The notes beneath the pieces were generated by a model, which was not told where the DNA came from, ran no database searches, and was given only the letters and a program-made list of their open reading frames with translations. A stretch of 56,836 nt of DNA, taken from positions 1-56,836 of the forward strand of contig LRBF01000087.1 of assembly GCA_001580565.1 (NCBI GenBank). The letters run 5' to 3'. Positions within the stretch are counted from its first letter, which is position 1; the number at the start of each line of letters is the position of its first letter. The DNA is from Caballeronia megalochromosomata. GTDB lineage: Bacteria > Pseudomonadota > Gammaproteobacteria > Burkholderiales > Burkholderiaceae. Shown one piece after another: positions 28,102 to 37,906 of the stretch. The position numbers were made by a program, and so were the translations under genes.

Positions 28102-28355
28102 GGTCCCCTCCTGACGGGTTCGAAACGCCGCCGCGAAGATGCGGCCGGCGGTGCGGCCCGGGGACTTCGGCGAATGGCACCGGTGCCTCGGGTCGGCGCT
28201 TCAAAAGTAGTCAGAGGCGGGGCGCGGCAAAATCGGCCGGACGGTCTACATCGAAAGTCGTAGGGGGCTGCGCCGCCGTGGGCGAAGGCGCGTGCGCCAC
28301 GCCGGGCGCACGCGCGCGCCCGGTCGGGCAAAACCGGAGAAGGAGGGCTGCGCGA
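28102..28355. other. Gap between mltA and the sigma-like gene
   Basis: About 250 bases (334 counted to the ATG at 28021) after the mltA stop. Apart from the ribosome site at about 28105-28115 I see no terminator with a T run, operator or RNA gene. Confidence 0.4.
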
Positions 28356-30236
28356 TCAGTGCGTGTCGTCGTCCACGCAAAAGACAGGATCGCCAATCAA
28401 ACAGTCGGGCGTATCCGCCACCGACGGCTCGCCGCGCGTGCGCAAGCCGCTGTCGCGCGCGGCGAGATTCAGACCGGCGGGCAACAGCACCCACATCTGC
28501 GCGGGCGCCTTGAGCGTGCTGGCGAGCCGCTCAGCATCCGTGCCCGAGCCCCAGTACAGATCGGCGCGCACCGCGCCGCGAATCGCGCCGCCTGCATCCT
28601 GCGCGATCAGCAACCGGTTGAGCCCGTTCGCGCCGCCCGTGCGCGCGGACAGATAGACCGGCGCGCCGAGCGGGGTCGTGCGCGGATCGACGGCGATCGA
28701 GCGGCCCGGCGAAAGCGGCACGCCGAGCGCGCCGAGCGGCCCGTCGGCCGTATCGCGGATCGGGCGGAAGAAGACGTAGCTCGGGTCGGATGGCGCGATG
28801 GGACGTGACGCGCCGATGGGCATCACGTCCGGAGCGATGCTGCTGATGGGTCTCGTGCTGACGCGCCGAGCCGCGACGCTCGCGACCGCAGCAGGCGGCG
28901 CGACCATGTCCGTCGCCAGATGCAGGCCGCGCGACCGGCCGCCCGCGCGCGACGCGTTCTCCGGCACGCCGCCGCGTGCATCGTCGCCGGCGTCGGCGTG
29001 GCTGTCCTCCTCGCGCGCGCCGGCCAGAAGCGGCGACAGCGTGCCCGGGGACGCGGCGGCCTGGCCATCGGCCATCTCGCTCGCGCGCGGCTCGGACGGC
29101 GCGCGGGGCGGGGCGGGCCACGCGCTGGCGGAATCGTCGGTGGCGGCGTCATCGTCGGGCATGTCGATATCCACGCCACGCACGCGCACGCGCTGCCCGT
29201 GCTTCGAACTCGCGACCAGCGCCGGCGGCGTGAACGGATGGCCGTTCTGGTCCGCATAGGCGACGCGCACCACCGAGTTGTCCTGCATGACGATCTTGCC
29301 GCTGCCCTGCAACTGCATCGAGTAAAGCTGCACGGGATTTTCCACGTAAGCGATCACGTCCGCCTGCAGGCCGCGCCGCTCGATCTCCGCGCGTGTGTAG
29401 TACGGCACGATGCGCCGCTCGGACACGCGCATCCGGATCTTCTTGTCGCGGATGTCGGGGACGGCGTCGGTCAGGTCGAGCGCGTAGGTGGCCCGCAGCG
29501 TGCCCGTCGATACGGCCGGCAGCGGAATGACCTCGCGGCCTTCGATACGCGCCGCCGTCAGCGTGCCGCGCGCGTTCGCCGGCACGCGGCGGGCGTCGAG
29601 ATAGAGCATGTCGCGCGGCACGCCATAGACCGGATAGACGAAGCGCCCGCTTTGCACGCGGCTGCCGCGCACGATCGGCTCGTAGTAGCCGGTGAGCAGA
29701 CCGCCCGTCGCGCGCCCCGCGCCCTCGATCCGGTACGCGACGAAATGCTGCTCATAGAAAGCGCGGATCGCCGCGGCGTCGCGCGCATCGACACGCGCCG
29801 CGTCCGCGCACGGCGACGACCACGCCGCGCGCGTCGACAGCACGCGGCAGCTTTGCAGGAACGCGGACCACGATTCGTCGAAGCGGTCGCTCGACCAGCC
29901 CGGCAACTCGCCATAGCTGACGGGCGTATAGACCGCGTGGCGCGTGATGAGCTCGACGGCGGGGCGTTTCACGCCCGGGCGCGCGAATCGCGTCGATGCC
30001 GATGCCGCAGCCAGCGGCGCATCGGCGGCGACGGGCGCATCGCCGCGCGTGTCGGCCGGGGCGTTCGCGCTCGCGCTCGCGGCGGGCGGCGCTTCGTAGG
30101 CGCGCGCCGCGCTGCGCGTGTCGGCTTCGGGCTGCATCGCGCAGCCGGCGAGCGCCGCGGCGTAGAGCGTCATGACTGCAGCCGCGAGCGTGGTCGGGCG
30201 GTGCGCTGGCACGGTGCGAAAGTCCTTCGTCTTCAT
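28356..30236 (-). CDS. mltA: MltA-type lytic transglycosylase lipoprotein with a long low-complexity insert
   Basis: 626 residues from the ATG at 30236. Lipoprotein signal with LAGC, Cys32 lipidated, so it is periplasmic and outer-membrane anchored. A disordered Ala/Pro stretch follows, then the MltA domain (GLLTGYYEPIVRGSRV; YVENPVQLYSMQLQGSGKI). Next comes an insert of about 130 residues rich in Ala, Ser, Asp and Arg, then the 3D domain with the catalytic Asp in IAQDAGGAIRG. MltA cuts the glycan strand to 1,6-anhydro products. E. coli MltA is about 365 residues, so this one is greatly enlarged. Its place downstream of ppkA suggests it opens peptidoglycan for T6SS assembly. Confidence 0.85.
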   Translation of the reverse strand: MKTKDFRTVPAHRPTTLAAAVMTLYAAALAGCAMQPEADTRSAARAYEAPPAASASANAPADTRGDAPVAADAPLAAASASTRFARPGVKRPAVELITRHAVYTPVSYGELPGWSSDRFDESWSAFLQSCRVLSTRAAWSSPCADAARVDARDAAAIRAFYEQHFVAYRIEGAGRATGGLLTGYYEPIVRGSRVQSGRFVYPVYGVPRDMLYLDARRVPANARGTLTAARIEGREVIPLPAVSTGTLRATYALDLTDAVPDIRDKKIRMRVSERRIVPYYTRAEIERRGLQADVIAYVENPVQLYSMQLQGSGKIVMQDNSVVRVAYADQNGHPFTPPALVASSKHGQRVRVRGVDIDMPDDDAATDDSASAWPAPPRAPSEPRASEMADGQAAASPGTLSPLLAGAREEDSHADAGDDARGGVPENASRAGGRSRGLHLATDMVAPPAAVASVAARRVSTRPISSIAPDVMPIGASRPIAPSDPSYVFFRPIRDTADGPLGALGVPLSPGRSIAVDPRTTPLGAPVYLSARTGGANGLNRLLIAQDAGGAIRGAVRADLYWGSGTDAERLASTLKAPAQMWVLLPAGLNLAARDSGLRTRGEPSVADTPDCLIGDPVFCVDDDTH

Positions 30237-30273
30237 CTCGTCCTCACTGCGTAACCTGCTGGGGCTGGTACTT

Positions 30274-32049
30274 TCAATTGGACGAGCGGACGACGTCGAT
30301 TTTGAAGCGCGCCACGCCGTACTCGCCGGAACACGCCGTCGCGGGCGCCCCGCAATCCGCTTCTCCCGCATACGGCGACGGTGCGCCGGGCGCGAGCGTC
30401 GCGGGCGCCTGAGCCGGATCGAACAGGCCGAACACCGAGACCGGCGCGAGCGGCGGCGCATGAAAGACGCGCGGCGAACGCGACACCAGCGCGAGAAACT
30501 GCATCTCGCCGAGCGGCTTGCCGACGACCATCGGCCATTTCGGTCCGGGCAGCGTGAGCGCGCGGCCCGCGGCGATCGCGTTGTCGTGGTCGAGCAAGTT
30601 GGGGAACAGCATCAGGTACTGGCCGTCCGCATCGACCATGAAGAGGTAGACGTAGCCGCTCTGCGCGCTCGTGAGCGTGAGACGCAGCTTGTCCCGATCC
30701 GCGACGGCGCGCGTCTGCGGCACGTCGGCGTGCACGCGCATGGCGGGATCGGCGTGTGCCGAGATGCGTTCGAACTCGGCGAGCGGCGTCCACGCAACCG
30801 GCGGCGGCTCGGGTGGCCCGACCGGCTCGACGGACTTCGGCGGCTCGGGCGGCGCGGGCGGTTGCGCCGGATTTGTTTCGACGACGAGCGGCCCCGATGC
30901 GCCGCCGTCGTTCGCGGGCATCGGCGGACGCGGATAGTGGCCCGCCGGTCCCGGTCCCATCAGGAGCGCGGCCGCGAGCGCGGCGCTCAGCAAGAGGCCC
31001 GGGAAGCGCGGCCGCGACGCGGCGGCGAGGTGCAGCGCGGCAGGCGGCGCGTTCTTCGTGCGTTGCGGTGTGCGTGGCGGTTGTTCCGGCTGCCGCCCGC
31101 GCGTGCGTCGAGGCGCGGGCTCGAACGCGTTCAGCACGGCCTCGAACGCGTCGATGTTGCGCGGGCGCGCATCGGGCCAGAGCGCGAGGGCGTTATCGAC
31201 AGCGCGCACCAGTCCAGCCGAGTAGCCCGGCGGCGCGGCCTGCGCGAGCGGCACGAAGCTATCCTCCACGATCCGCCCGACGGCGGGCGGCGGCGTCTTG
31301 CCTAGGATCGCGAAATAAACCAGCGCGCCGAGCGCGTAGACATCGCTCCACGGTCCCTGCTTGAGCGCGGGCACCTCCGCGTACTGCTCGATCGGCGCAT
31401 AGCCCGGCTTGAGGAACGCGGTGAGCGCCTGCGTCATGTCGCCGATCACCCGCCGCGCCGAGCCGAAATCCAGCAGCACGGGCCGGCCGCTGCCCGCGAG
31501 CAGCATGATGTTGTCGGGCGCGATATCCCGATGCCAGCAATGCTCGCGATGCAGCACGCCGATCGCCTCCGCGAGCGGCGCGATCAGCGCGCGCAGCCAG
31601 GCGTCGCTGGGCGGCGCGGGCAGTGCGCGCAGCGTGTCGCGCAGCGTCGCGCCTTCGTAGAAGGGCATCGCCATGTACGCCGTGCCGTTGTTCTCCCAGA
31701 AGCGGAACACCTTGACGAGCGACGGATGATCGAAGCGCGCGAGCAGCCGCGCCTCGTTGATGAAGCTCTTCAGGCCCATGTCGAACGCTTCGGCGAGCCG
31801 CTCGGACTTCACCTCGACCACCGTCCCGCCGATGCGCGAGGCGAGCATCGCGGGCATGTACTCCTTGATCGCGACGCGCCGTTGCAGCGACGTGTCGTGC
31901 GCAAGATAGACGATGCCGAAGCCGCCTTCGCCGATCAGCGACACGATCTCGAATTCGGCGAGCCGTGTGCCGGGCGGCAGCGCGTTGCCATTGCCGCGCC
32001 CGGCCCCGGACACGATGACGGTCTTGTCGTCGGGTTCGTCGTCGTTCAT
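30274..32049 (-). CDS. ppkA: T6SS-associated Ser/Thr protein kinase PpkA with DUF4384-like C-terminus
   Basis: 591 residues; ATG at 32049 overlaps the tagF stop (ATGA). The kinase domain has the glycine loop GEGGFGIVYLA, Lys in VAIKEYMP, catalytic loop HRDIAPDN and DFG in LLDFGSARR. A Pro/Arg linker leads to one membrane helix (LLLSAALAAALLMG, about 355-370), a Pro-rich stretch, and a periplasmic domain like DUF4384 (SGYVYLFMVDADGQYLMLFPN). PpkA promotes T6SS assembly by phosphorylating Fha or TssL-type partners in other systems; no fha gene is in the window. TagF next door is the usual antagonist. Confidence 0.88.
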   Translation of the reverse strand: MNDDEPDDKTVIVSGAGRGNGNALPPGTRLAEFEIVSLIGEGGFGIVYLAHDTSLQRRVAIKEYMPAMLASRIGGTVVEVKSERLAEAFDMGLKSFINEARLLARFDHPSLVKVFRFWENNGTAYMAMPFYEGATLRDTLRALPAPPSDAWLRALIAPLAEAIGVLHREHCWHRDIAPDNIMLLAGSGRPVLLDFGSARRVIGDMTQALTAFLKPGYAPIEQYAEVPALKQGPWSDVYALGALVYFAILGKTPPPAVGRIVEDSFVPLAQAAPPGYSAGLVRAVDNALALWPDARPRNIDAFEAVLNAFEPAPRRTRGRQPEQPPRTPQRTKNAPPAALHLAAASRPRFPGLLLSAALAAALLMGPGPAGHYPRPPMPANDGGASGPLVVETNPAQPPAPPEPPKSVEPVGPPEPPPVAWTPLAEFERISAHADPAMRVHADVPQTRAVADRDKLRLTLTSAQSGYVYLFMVDADGQYLMLFPNLLDHDNAIAAGRALTLPGPKWPMVVGKPLGEMQFLALVSRSPRVFHAPPLAPVSVFGLFDPAQAPATLAPGAPSPYAGEADCGAPATACSGEYGVARFKIDVVRSSN

Positions 32050-32702
32050 GATCGGCCGCCTGTCAGCAGGGTGACGAAGAGATCGGCGTCGGGCAGGCCG
32101 GGCGCGATCCAGAGCGCGTGGCGCGTGGGCGCTTCGCCGCTGCGGGCCGGAAACGCGCTCCAGACGCTGAACGCATGGAACCGGCCCGGCGCGCGCGGCT
32201 GCGTCTCGCCGTGCGCGATGCCCGGCGGCGCGTGATCGGCGAGGCGCGTTTCGAGCCACGCGACGGGCCGGTCGAAGCGCAGCGCCGCGAGCGCGATCTG
32301 CTCGACGTCCCGCAACCAGTCCCACAGCGCGATGAATTCGTCGCCGCACGCGGGCGCGGCGTCGAAGGGCGCGGCGATCGTCAGCGGGAAATAGCGTCCG
32401 ACGCTGTCCACCGAAGGCATCACGACGCCGCTCCAGCACGCGCGCGCCGCATCGTCGCGCGGTGCGCCGAGCGCATCGTGCAGCGTGAAGAAGCGCCACA
32501 CCGGGCTCGTCAGATACGCGGGCAGCCAGGCGTCGCCCAGACGCGCACGGCTTTGCGCGAGCCGCGCCGCGAGCCATTCGTCCCACGCGCCGATGAAGCC
32601 GGGCGGCAGACGGCGCGACGCGAAGTCACCGAGCGTCGGCAGCTTGCCGTACCAGCCCGCCGCGCGCGGGTCGTCGGGCGCAGCGGCTGTGGCCGTGCTC
32701 AC
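32046..32702 (-). CDS. tagF: T6SS protein TagF (ImpM)
   Basis: About 218 residues. The GTG start at 32702 overlaps the tssM stop (GTGA) and has GGAGG four bases upstream; an ATG at 32717 would add five residues. Signature GWYGKLPTLGDFASRRLP near the N-terminus and the SVDSVGRYFPLTI motif place it in the TagF/ImpM family, which represses T6SS post-translationally until the kinase pathway is active. It lies between tssM and ppkA with overlaps on both sides, so the three are translated together. Confidence 0.9.
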   Translation of the reverse strand: MSTATAAAPDDPRAAGWYGKLPTLGDFASRRLPPGFIGAWDEWLAARLAQSRARLGDAWLPAYLTSPVWRFFTLHDALGAPRDDAARACWSGVVMPSVDSVGRYFPLTIAAPFDAAPACGDEFIALWDWLRDVEQIALAALRFDRPVAWLETRLADHAPPGIAHGETQPRAPGRFHAFSVWSAFPARSGEAPTRHALWIAPGLPDADLFVTLLTGGRS

Positions 32703-35700
32703 AGGACCTCCGGGCATTTGAATGCGCGCAATTCGGCGAGCCCGAACGGGTTCTGCACGCTGCCGGCCGTCACTTCGAAGCGCATGTGGCGGCCTTCGAT
32801 ATCGAAGGTCGCGAAAAAGCGCTCCGGCTGCGCGGTCGGCTCGATCTTCACGCGATCGAGCATGCGGAACAGCGCCCACGCGCCGTCGTAGGAGAGCGGG
32901 CCGGCATTGCTCGTCGGCGCGGGCGTCACCTGCACGCTCACGCGCGACGCGCCGTTCGCGGCCGGCCACTGCACCGGCACGGCGAGTTGCGGACCGTGTG
33001 CATAACTGACGATCTGCCCGTCGACATCGAGCGTGAACTGAAGGATGGACGCGTCCATCTCGACCGGCTTGAACGTCAGCGTCAGCGACGGCGTCGGTGC
33101 GCCCGCGCCGAAGAACACCGCGCGGATGGTCGCCGCGCGCTCGAAATCGGCGAGACCGGCGGCGTTGGTCGCGGGCACGGCGCCATCGACTTTTTTATAG
33201 GCCCACGGATGCGCGCCCATATCGACCTCGGCGGCGAGGCTCTTCTGGAAGAAGGCGTCGAGCCTGCCGTTCGGCGCCGCCGCGAACAGCGTGCCGAAGT
33301 CCTGCGGCGGCACCTCGGCGCGCGCGGCGGGATCGAACGGGTAACGGCCGCGGATCGCCTGCTGGCACCACGCGGTGAGGCCCTTTAGATCCGTCGATGC
33401 ATTGGTGCGCCGCGCTTCCTGGGCGCGCTGCGCGCCGGACTGGCCGAGCTGCGTGAGCACGGTGCGCAGCGGCTCCGGCAGTTGCGCGGCGAGGGCGCGC
33501 AGCCGCGTCAGCACATCGGAGGCGGGCGGCGACACCTTTTGCTGCATCGCGCTGTCGAGCGCGCTCAGATAGACGTAGACGTCGCCGAGCAGCGCGGCCG
33601 CCGCGACGATCGGCGGACTCTGGCCGGGCGCGGGCGCCTCGACGAGCGCACGCAGGCGCGCGAAACGGTCGTCGACGCTCTTTTCCGGCAAGGCGGCGGC
33701 GGCCGGCGCGGCGGCGGGCGCATCGCCGGCGGCCCACTGGCGCACGGTGTTGCCGACATCGTCGAGGGTCTTGTTGGCGCGCGCGGGCAGCGACGGCGCC
33801 GCGGCCGGCCTGACCGACAGCGCCGTCTCGCGCGCCGCCTCACGCGTGAGCGCGAGCAGCGGCGAATCCGGCGCGGAGAGGATGCGCACGCTTTCGGCGC
33901 TCTGCGCGAGCCCCTGCGGCGCGATCAGGCGGATATCGGCGAGATAGCCTTCCCACTCGCGGATATAGTCCTGCGCGTAGAGCCGGCGCACGCCGTCGAC
34001 GAGCGTCGCGGTCGCGCTCGCCGCGCCCGGCCCGAGCACCCACGGCGCTTCGTCGTGGACGCTCTTCGCGTGCGCGGCGAGCGCGCCGAGGAACGTGCCG
34101 TAGTAGCACTCCCACGTGTAGAGGCCCGGCACGCCCTCGGTGAGCGGCGCGCCGCTTGCGCGCTGAAGCACCAGCGGCGCGTTCGGGCCGCCCGCGCGCG
34201 CGATGGTGAAGCTCGCGCAGTCGCTGCCCACGTTCGCGTGCTTCATGCGTTCGTACACCTGCCGATCGAGCGGCTCGCGCAAGAGCCGGGCGCGCGTCGC
34301 GGCGACGAGCGCCTCGTCGTACGGACGGTTCGAGCGGATCGTGCCGCGCGCAAACAGCGCATCGAGATGCGCGGCGAGCGCGCGGCGATCGGAATCGCCG
34401 GTCTGGGCGGGCAGCGCGCGGTTCCAGTCGGCGACGATCGCGTTGCGCATCGCTTCGGAATCCTGATGCTGCGGCTCGTAGAGGGAGACGTAGGCCTTGA
34501 GCGCGTCGTAGGCTTGCGCCGGCGTGCCGCGCGCCGCATCGCGCAATTGCGCCTCCATGCGCGCCGACAGATACGGCAGCAGCCAGGTGTCGAGCAGCCG
34601 CCGATAAGTCTGCTGCGCGGCGTCGCCGAGCTTCGCGCCTTGCCACAGGCCCCATTGCATCGAGAGCGGCGCGTCGGCGGCATCGACGGGCGGCACGGAC
34701 GCGAGCGCACGCGCCGCCGACAGGAGCGGCGCGGCTTGCGCGAGATGCGCGGCGTCGGTGAACGGCGCGCCGCCGCCGAGCGCGGAGGCCTTCGCGGCGA
34801 GCGCGCGCGCGGCCTGATCGACGGCAGCGACATACGCGCGATTGCGCAGATAGCTCACGCTCCAGAGACTCACCGCGAGCGCCGCCGCGAGCACGATCGC
34901 CGCTTGCGCCGCGAAGCGCGCGAGATGCCGCCGCCGCATCCAGCGCAGACTGCCGCACGCGAGGCCCTGTTCCGCGAACACGACCTCGGCCAGCATCCGG
35001 CGGATGAAGAAGCTGCGCGCGGCGGCCCGGCTGGCGCGCGGCGCCGCGCGTTCGAGTCGCAGCGCCTCTTTGAGCGAGGCGAGCACGCGGTCGACCGGCG
35101 CGCCGCGCTGCGTGCCGCTCGTGATGTAGACGCCGCGCATGAACGGCGCATCGCGCGAGGCGGAATGCACGAACACATCGCCGAGAAACGCTTCGAGCAG
35201 CGGCCGGAACGCGGCGAACTGCTGCGGAAAGTCGATGACCGCCGCGCGCGCCGCCACGTTCGATTCCTGATCGGTGCGCGTGAGCACGCGCGCGACGAGG
35301 CGCGTTTCGAGCGCATCGAGTGCGTCGTGCACATGCGCGCGAAACGCTTCGTCGGAGAGTACGCGCGGGGCGCCGGCGTCGTCCGCGGGCAGCGTGAAGC
35401 CGAACACCTGCGCGCGCGCTTCGCTGTCGAGATCGGAGAAAAACTCGGTGAAGCCCGGCAGGAGATCGGCCTTCGTGACCATCACGTACACCGGAAAGCG
35501 CGTGCCGAGATGCTCGCTCAGTTCGTGGATGCGCGCGCGCAGGGCGGCCGCTGCCTGGGCGCGCGCTGCGTCGTTGCCGTCGAGCAGCTCCGCGACGCTC
35601 ACCGCGAGCAGCACGCCGTTGATCGGCTCGCGCGGGCGCGTCTTCCTGAGCAGCGAGAGGAAGCCGTGCCACGCGGCGCTGTCGGCGGCGAGATCGCTTT

Positions 35701-36376
35701 CCTGGGTCGTGTAGCGGCCGGCGGTGTCGATCATCACGGCGCGGTCCGTGAACCACCAGTCGCAATGACGCGTGCCGCCGACGCCGCCGATGCGGTTGGC
35801 GTGCCAGCCGCCGCCCGGGGACGCGGGCTGGCCGCTGGCGGGCGTCGCGAACTTGTCGGCGAGCGGAAAGCTTAGGCCCGAGTATTCGAGCACCGTCGTC
35901 TTGCCCGAGCCCGAGGCGCCGATCAGCACGTACCACGGCAGCCGGTACAGATACTGCCGGCCGGAGAGCGCGAGCCAGTCGCGCCAGCCGGGGCGGCCGC
36001 CCGCCGCGTTGACGCGCGCCTCGCGCAGCGCGGCGATCGCGCGCTCGAAGCGCCGCGCAAGCTCCGCGACTTCGGCCGCGCCGGGCGCATCGGCTTCGTG
36101 CGTGCGCGGCGCCTCGGCCGCGCCGCGCCCGGCGATGCCGCTCGCCAGCACGCGATTGCGCCACACCGCGCGCGCGATGAGCCACACGCCGCGCAACACG
36201 ACACACAGCACGAGCACGCCGATCGCGACCCAACGCGCGTATTCGCTGTCGAGCGGCCGATGGCGGCCGATCGCGACGAGCGGGCCGATCCACCAGATCA
36301 GCACGCCGATCATGCCGAGCGCGAGCGCGAGCAGCAGCAGCGGATGAAACAGAATCGAGACGATCTTCTTCAGCAC
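32699..36376 (-). CDS. tssM: T6SS membrane complex protein TssM (IcmF)
   Basis: 1,225 residues, the usual size. GTG start at 36376 with AGGAG seven bases upstream; there is no nearby ATG. Two N-terminal helices (ILFHPLLLLALALGMIGVLIWW; ARWVAIGVLVLCVVLRGVWLI) precede a cytosolic NTPase-like domain with Walker A GASGSGKTT near residue 150. A third helix (FAAQAAIVLAAALAVSLWSV, about 490-510) is followed by the long periplasmic part ending in a beta domain. It links TssL to the outer-membrane lipoprotein TssJ. Confidence 0.95.
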   Translation of the reverse strand: MLKKIVSILFHPLLLLALALGMIGVLIWWIGPLVAIGRHRPLDSEYARWVAIGVLVLCVVLRGVWLIARAVWRNRVLASGIAGRGAAEAPRTHEADAPGAAEVAELARRFERAIAALREARVNAAGGRPGWRDWLALSGRQYLYRLPWYVLIGASGSGKTTVLEYSGLSFPLADKFATPASGQPASPGGGWHANRIGGVGGTRHCDWWFTDRAVMIDTAGRYTTQESDLAADSAAWHGFLSLLRKTRPREPINGVLLAVSVAELLDGNDAARAQAAAALRARIHELSEHLGTRFPVYVMVTKADLLPGFTEFFSDLDSEARAQVFGFTLPADDAGAPRVLSDEAFRAHVHDALDALETRLVARVLTRTDQESNVAARAAVIDFPQQFAAFRPLLEAFLGDVFVHSASRDAPFMRGVYITSGTQRGAPVDRVLASLKEALRLERAAPRASRAAARSFFIRRMLAEVVFAEQGLACGSLRWMRRRHLARFAAQAAIVLAAALAVSLWSVSYLRNRAYVAAVDQAARALAAKASALGGGAPFTDAAHLAQAAPLLSAARALASVPPVDAADAPLSMQWGLWQGAKLGDAAQQTYRRLLDTWLLPYLSARMEAQLRDAARGTPAQAYDALKAYVSLYEPQHQDSEAMRNAIVADWNRALPAQTGDSDRRALAAHLDALFARGTIRSNRPYDEALVAATRARLLREPLDRQVYERMKHANVGSDCASFTIARAGGPNAPLVLQRASGAPLTEGVPGLYTWECYYGTFLGALAAHAKSVHDEAPWVLGPGAASATATLVDGVRRLYAQDYIREWEGYLADIRLIAPQGLAQSAESVRILSAPDSPLLALTREAARETALSVRPAAAPSLPARANKTLDDVGNTVRQWAAGDAPAAAPAAAALPEKSVDDRFARLRALVEAPAPGQSPPIVAAAALLGDVYVYLSALDSAMQQKVSPPASDVLTRLRALAAQLPEPLRTVLTQLGQSGAQRAQEARRTNASTDLKGLTAWCQQAIRGRYPFDPAARAEVPPQDFGTLFAAAPNGRLDAFFQKSLAAEVDMGAHPWAYKKVDGAVPATNAAGLADFERAATIRAVFFGAGAPTPSLTLTFKPVEMDASILQFTLDVDGQIVSYAHGPQLAVPVQWPAANGASRVSVQVTPAPTSNAGPLSYDGAWALFRMLDRVKIEPTAQPERFFATFDIEGRHMRFEVTAGSVQNPFGLAELRAFKCPEVL

Positions 36377-36437
36377 GACGAATCTCCTCACGGCATCGAA
36401 GGCGCGGTGGGCGCGGGAACGCGCTCGGGCATCGCGC

Positions 36438-37871
36438 TCAACCCGGCTTCGCGAACAGCGTGATCTCGACGCGGCGATTGCGCGCGCGTCCGGCGGGCGC
36501 GTCGTTCGGGGCGATCGGCTCGGTGTCGGCGAAACCCTGCGCCTCCACGCGCGCCGCGCCGACGCTGTCGGCGAGGAGCGCGCGCACGCCTTCCGCGCGC
36601 TCGCGCGAAAGCTGCCAGTTCGACGCATAGCGGGCCGAATGCATCGCGACGCCGTCCGTGTGTCCGCCGACGACGATCTTTCCCGGCAAAGCCTTGAGCG
36701 CCTGCGCGACACGTCCGACGAGCGCCTCGGCGCGTGGTTCGAGCGCGGCGCTGCCGGGCGCGAACGCGGCATCGCCCGACAGCGTGATGACGGTGCGATC
36801 GGCGAGACCTGCGACGGTGACGCGCCCGGCCGCGACATCCGGCGCGAGCAATGCGGCGAAGCGCGCCTGGCGGGCGTCTGGAATCTCCGCGCGCGCTCCG
36901 GCCGTCTGCAAGACAGGCGTGGCAGGCGCGATGGGCGCGGTGGGCAGCCGGATCGCGGCGATATCGGCGAACACGGGATCCGACGCGCGGTTGATCGACA
37001 CGCTGAAGCCGACGAACACCGCCGCCAGCGCCAGCGCGGCCGCCGCGCCGACGAGCCACGCCGGCACGACGTCGGCGACGCGCCGGGGCGGCGCGCTCGC
37101 AGGACGCCAGTGTGGCGAGAGTTCGGCGACCGGCACGCCGCGCTGCTGGCGGATGATCTCGGAGAGCCGGCGGCGCAGCGAGTCGAGCGCATGCTGGCCG
37201 TTCGCATGCACGCGATACTGGCCTTCGAAGCCGAGCGCGAGCGCGAGCGCGACGAGTTCCAGCAGATCGATGTGGCGCGCGGGATCGTCGGCGAAACAGG
37301 TCAGGAGCTGAAACACCTTGCTGCCGCCACGCGCCTCGTTGTGGAACAGCACGAGCAGGCTGTGCTGCGGCCACGCCGTCGCGCCCCACGGCGTGCTGCA
37401 GGCTGCCTCGTCGATCAGCGTGCAGAGAATGTAGCGCGCCGCGAGCACCGCGTCGTCCGCGACACCGACGCGGCGCGCCTCGCTCTCGAAGCGGCGCACG
37501 GCGCGCGCGAGCGCATCGGAGAGCGCGGCGGGGTCCGCGGCGCGCGCGCTCGCACGCAGTTGCGCGGCGACTTTCAGGAGCGGCGCGCACGCCTTCACGA
37601 GCGGATTGAGCGCGCCGCCCGCGTGAATCAGATCGGCGATGTCGACGCCCGGCGCGAAACCGGGCTCGCGCCTGCCGATGCCGTCGAACTCGCCGAACGC
37701 GTCGTGTCCGTTCGCGCCGGGCGGCGTGGATCCGCCCGATCCACCGGCATCGGGCATCGCGCCGAACGCATGAAGCGTCTTCTCGTGAAGCAGCGTCGAC
37801 GGACTCGGCTTCACGATGGTCTGGTCCGTCTGGTCGGCGTCGGCCTGAAAGAAGGGATCGTCTTGCTTCAT
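36438..37871 (-). CDS. tssL: T6SS protein TssL (DotU/IcmH) with OmpA-like domain
   Basis: 477 residues. The cytosolic DotU domain (about 75-250) has ARYILCTLIDEAACSTPWG and the LFHNEARGGSKVFQLL segment. One membrane helix follows (PAWLVGAAAALALAAVFVGF, about 268-290), then a periplasmic OmpA-type peptidoglycan-binding domain (GGHTDGVAMHSARYASNWQL, then LSRERAEGV) to the C-terminus, so this is an evolved TssL that anchors itself to the wall. It lies 61 bases before tssM and 35 after tssK. Confidence 0.95.
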   Translation of the reverse strand: MKQDDPFFQADADQTDQTIVKPSPSTLLHEKTLHAFGAMPDAGGSGGSTPPGANGHDAFGEFDGIGRREPGFAPGVDIADLIHAGGALNPLVKACAPLLKVAAQLRASARAADPAALSDALARAVRRFESEARRVGVADDAVLAARYILCTLIDEAACSTPWGATAWPQHSLLVLFHNEARGGSKVFQLLTCFADDPARHIDLLELVALALALGFEGQYRVHANGQHALDSLRRRLSEIIRQQRGVPVAELSPHWRPASAPPRRVADVVPAWLVGAAAALALAAVFVGFSVSINRASDPVFADIAAIRLPTAPIAPATPVLQTAGARAEIPDARQARFAALLAPDVAAGRVTVAGLADRTVITLSGDAAFAPGSAALEPRAEALVGRVAQALKALPGKIVVGGHTDGVAMHSARYASNWQLSRERAEGVRALLADSVGAARVEAQGFADTEPIAPNDAPAGRARNRRVEITLFAKPG

Positions 37872-37906
37872 GGGAAGCCTTTACGGTGAGAGCGGGGCGC
37901 GACGAG

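Noticed and set aside
33482..35875. A 797-codon open frame antisense to tssM
   Set aside because: Arg/Ala-rich shadow without domain features.
36377..37207. Long upstream extension of tssM
   Set aside because: It lies out of frame over tssL; the GTG at 36376 has a ribosome site and gives the normal TssM N-terminus.
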